DNA from: Actinomycetota bacterium
GTDB taxonomy: Bacteria; Actinomycetota; Thermoleophilia; Solirubrobacterales; Thermoleophilaceae
DNA length: 5,735 nt
NCBI GenBank assembly: GCA_005885165.1
Contig: VAXR01000147.1
Span: 1-5,735 of the forward strand
Direction: 5' to 3'
Part shown: positions 5,255 to 5,735 of the stretch, in pieces
Numbering within the stretch: the stretch's first letter is position 1
How the letters are laid out: each line of letters opens with the position of its first letter
Position numbers and translations under genes: made by a program
Notes under the pieces: generated by a model
The model's input: the letters and a program-made list of their open reading frames with translations, nothing else
Databases searched by the model: none
Told to the model about the DNA's origin: nothing

Positions 5255-5295
5255 TGTGGGGATTTGGGGGGCCTATATCGCCCAAATCCCCCACA
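5255..5295. repeat. Long imperfect palindrome in the intergenic region
   Basis: GGGGATTTGGG (5258-5268) and CCCAAATCCCC (5281-5291) form a perfect 11-bp inverted repeat. It extends by TGT/ACA (5255-5257 with 5293-5295) past one bulged C at 5292. The 12-nt centre contains CCTATATCG. An alternative fold pairs GGGC (5269-5272) with GCCC (5280-5283) and bulges three G. There is no U-tract on either side, so it does not look like an intrinsic terminator. It lies 21 nt after the glycosyltransferase stop and upstream of the metallopeptidase gene. It could be an operator, a factor-dependent terminator, or one copy of a dispersed palindromic repeat; the sequence does not decide. Confidence 0.65.
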
Positions 5296-5316
5296 GCGAC
5301 GGCGTTTCGCGACGAC

Positions 5317-5735
5317 TCACCGGCGGGCCGGACCCTCCTCCCGCACCTCGTCGTAGACCCCCGCCAGCCGCTCGGCCAGCGCAGGCCACGAGTACTTCGA
5401 GCGCGCGTCTTTATAAGCGGCCTCGCCCCGGCGCCGCCGCTCGCCGTCGTCGGTTGCGGCGGCCAGCATCGCGGCCGCCAGCGCCTCCTCGTCGTCCGGC
5501 GGGACCAGCCAGCCGGTCTCTCTGTCGTCGACGATCGTCGCGGGTCCGTGCGCGTCGACGGCGACCGGCGGCAGGCCGCATGCCATCGCTTCCACCAGCA
5601 CCGCGCCGAACTGCTCGTGGACGGAAGCGAGCACCAGGACGTCTGCGGCGTTGAGCCCGTCGGGGAGGTCCTCGTGTCCGCGCCAGCCGGCGAGGAACAC
5701 GTCCCGGGCGCCGGACTCGCGCACGATCCGCAGTG
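5317..5735 (-). CDS. Glycosyltransferase, GT4-like, C-terminal part only
   Basis: The frame stays open to the right edge, so the N-terminal acceptor domain and start codon lie beyond the window. About 139 residues remain, covering the end of the nucleotide-sugar-binding Rossmann domain. Visible family features are FLAGWRGHEDLP, then the NAADVLVLAS strand, then the E-x7-E motif in EQFGAVLVEAMACG, whose two glutamates (codons at 5616-5614 and 5592-5590) contact the sugar donor in GT4 retaining enzymes. After it come DAHGPATIVDD and the ETGWLVPPDD turn, then the C-terminal helices (EALAAAM; YSWPALAERLAGVYDEV). The enzyme should transfer a sugar from a nucleotide donor to a glycan, lipid or metabolite. 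Donor and acceptor cannot be told from this part. The stop is TGA at 5319-5317. Confidence 0.93.
   Translation of the reverse strand, partial: LRIVRESGARDVFLAGWRGHEDLPDGLNAADVLVLASVHEQFGAVLVEAMACGLPPVAVDAHGPATIVDDRETGWLVPPDDEEALAAAMLAAATDDGERRRRGEAAYKDARSKYSWPALAERLAGVYDEVREEGPARR

Noticed and set aside
4121..5356. 411-codon open frame on the plus strand
   Set aside because: It covers the end of the permease in another frame and the whole metallopeptidase gene in antisense. The product is low-complexity Arg/Ala/Pro/Asp, while the competing genes have clear motifs.

Overview
This is a roughly 70% GC window with dense, mostly GTG-started genes, short intergenic gaps and actinobacterial-looking proteins. 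I infer a high-GC actinomycetote, possibly of the Thermoleophilia (Gaiellales/Solirubrobacterales) type. That placement rests on protein style and base composition only. No rRNA, tRNA, CRISPR array, insertion sequence or phage gene is visible.

Layout. (1) 3-722 (+): the 3' part of an arylsulfotransferase-like protein that enters from the left. (2) 736-1616 (-): a two-gene unit, with family I inorganic pyrophosphatase (ppa) first and a 121-residue membrane protein 2 nt behind it. It converges on the arylsulfotransferase gene, and the two stop codons sit in the arms of one hairpin. (3) 1665-1919 (+): a small protein with a signal peptide and one membrane segment, divergent from ppa. The 48 bp between these genes hold overlapping promoter-like elements. 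(4) 1920-2069: a 150-nt gap ending in a strong GC hairpin. (5) 2070-2840 (+): an enoyl-CoA hydratase/isomerase with both catalytic glutamates. (6) 2893-4481 (+): an ABC-2 type exporter, ATPase and permease genes overlapping by 4 nt. (7) 4487-5197 (-): a YgjP-like zinc metallopeptidase converging on the permease gene, with 5 nt between the stops. (8) 5198-5316: a gap with a long imperfect palindrome. (9) 5317-5735 (-): the C-terminal part of a GT4-like glycosyltransferase that leaves on the right.

The genes are mostly housekeeping or transport functions: pyrophosphate hydrolysis, acyl-CoA metabolism, export of an unknown substrate, a conserved metallopeptidase and sugar transfer. I do not see one coherent accessory system. 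The more interesting signals are non-coding: a palindrome with no U-tract at 5255-5295, a hairpin that contains both convergent stop codons, competing start signals at ppa, and -10-like hexamers placed 6-15 nt before several start codons, which suggest leaderless or short-leader mRNAs.
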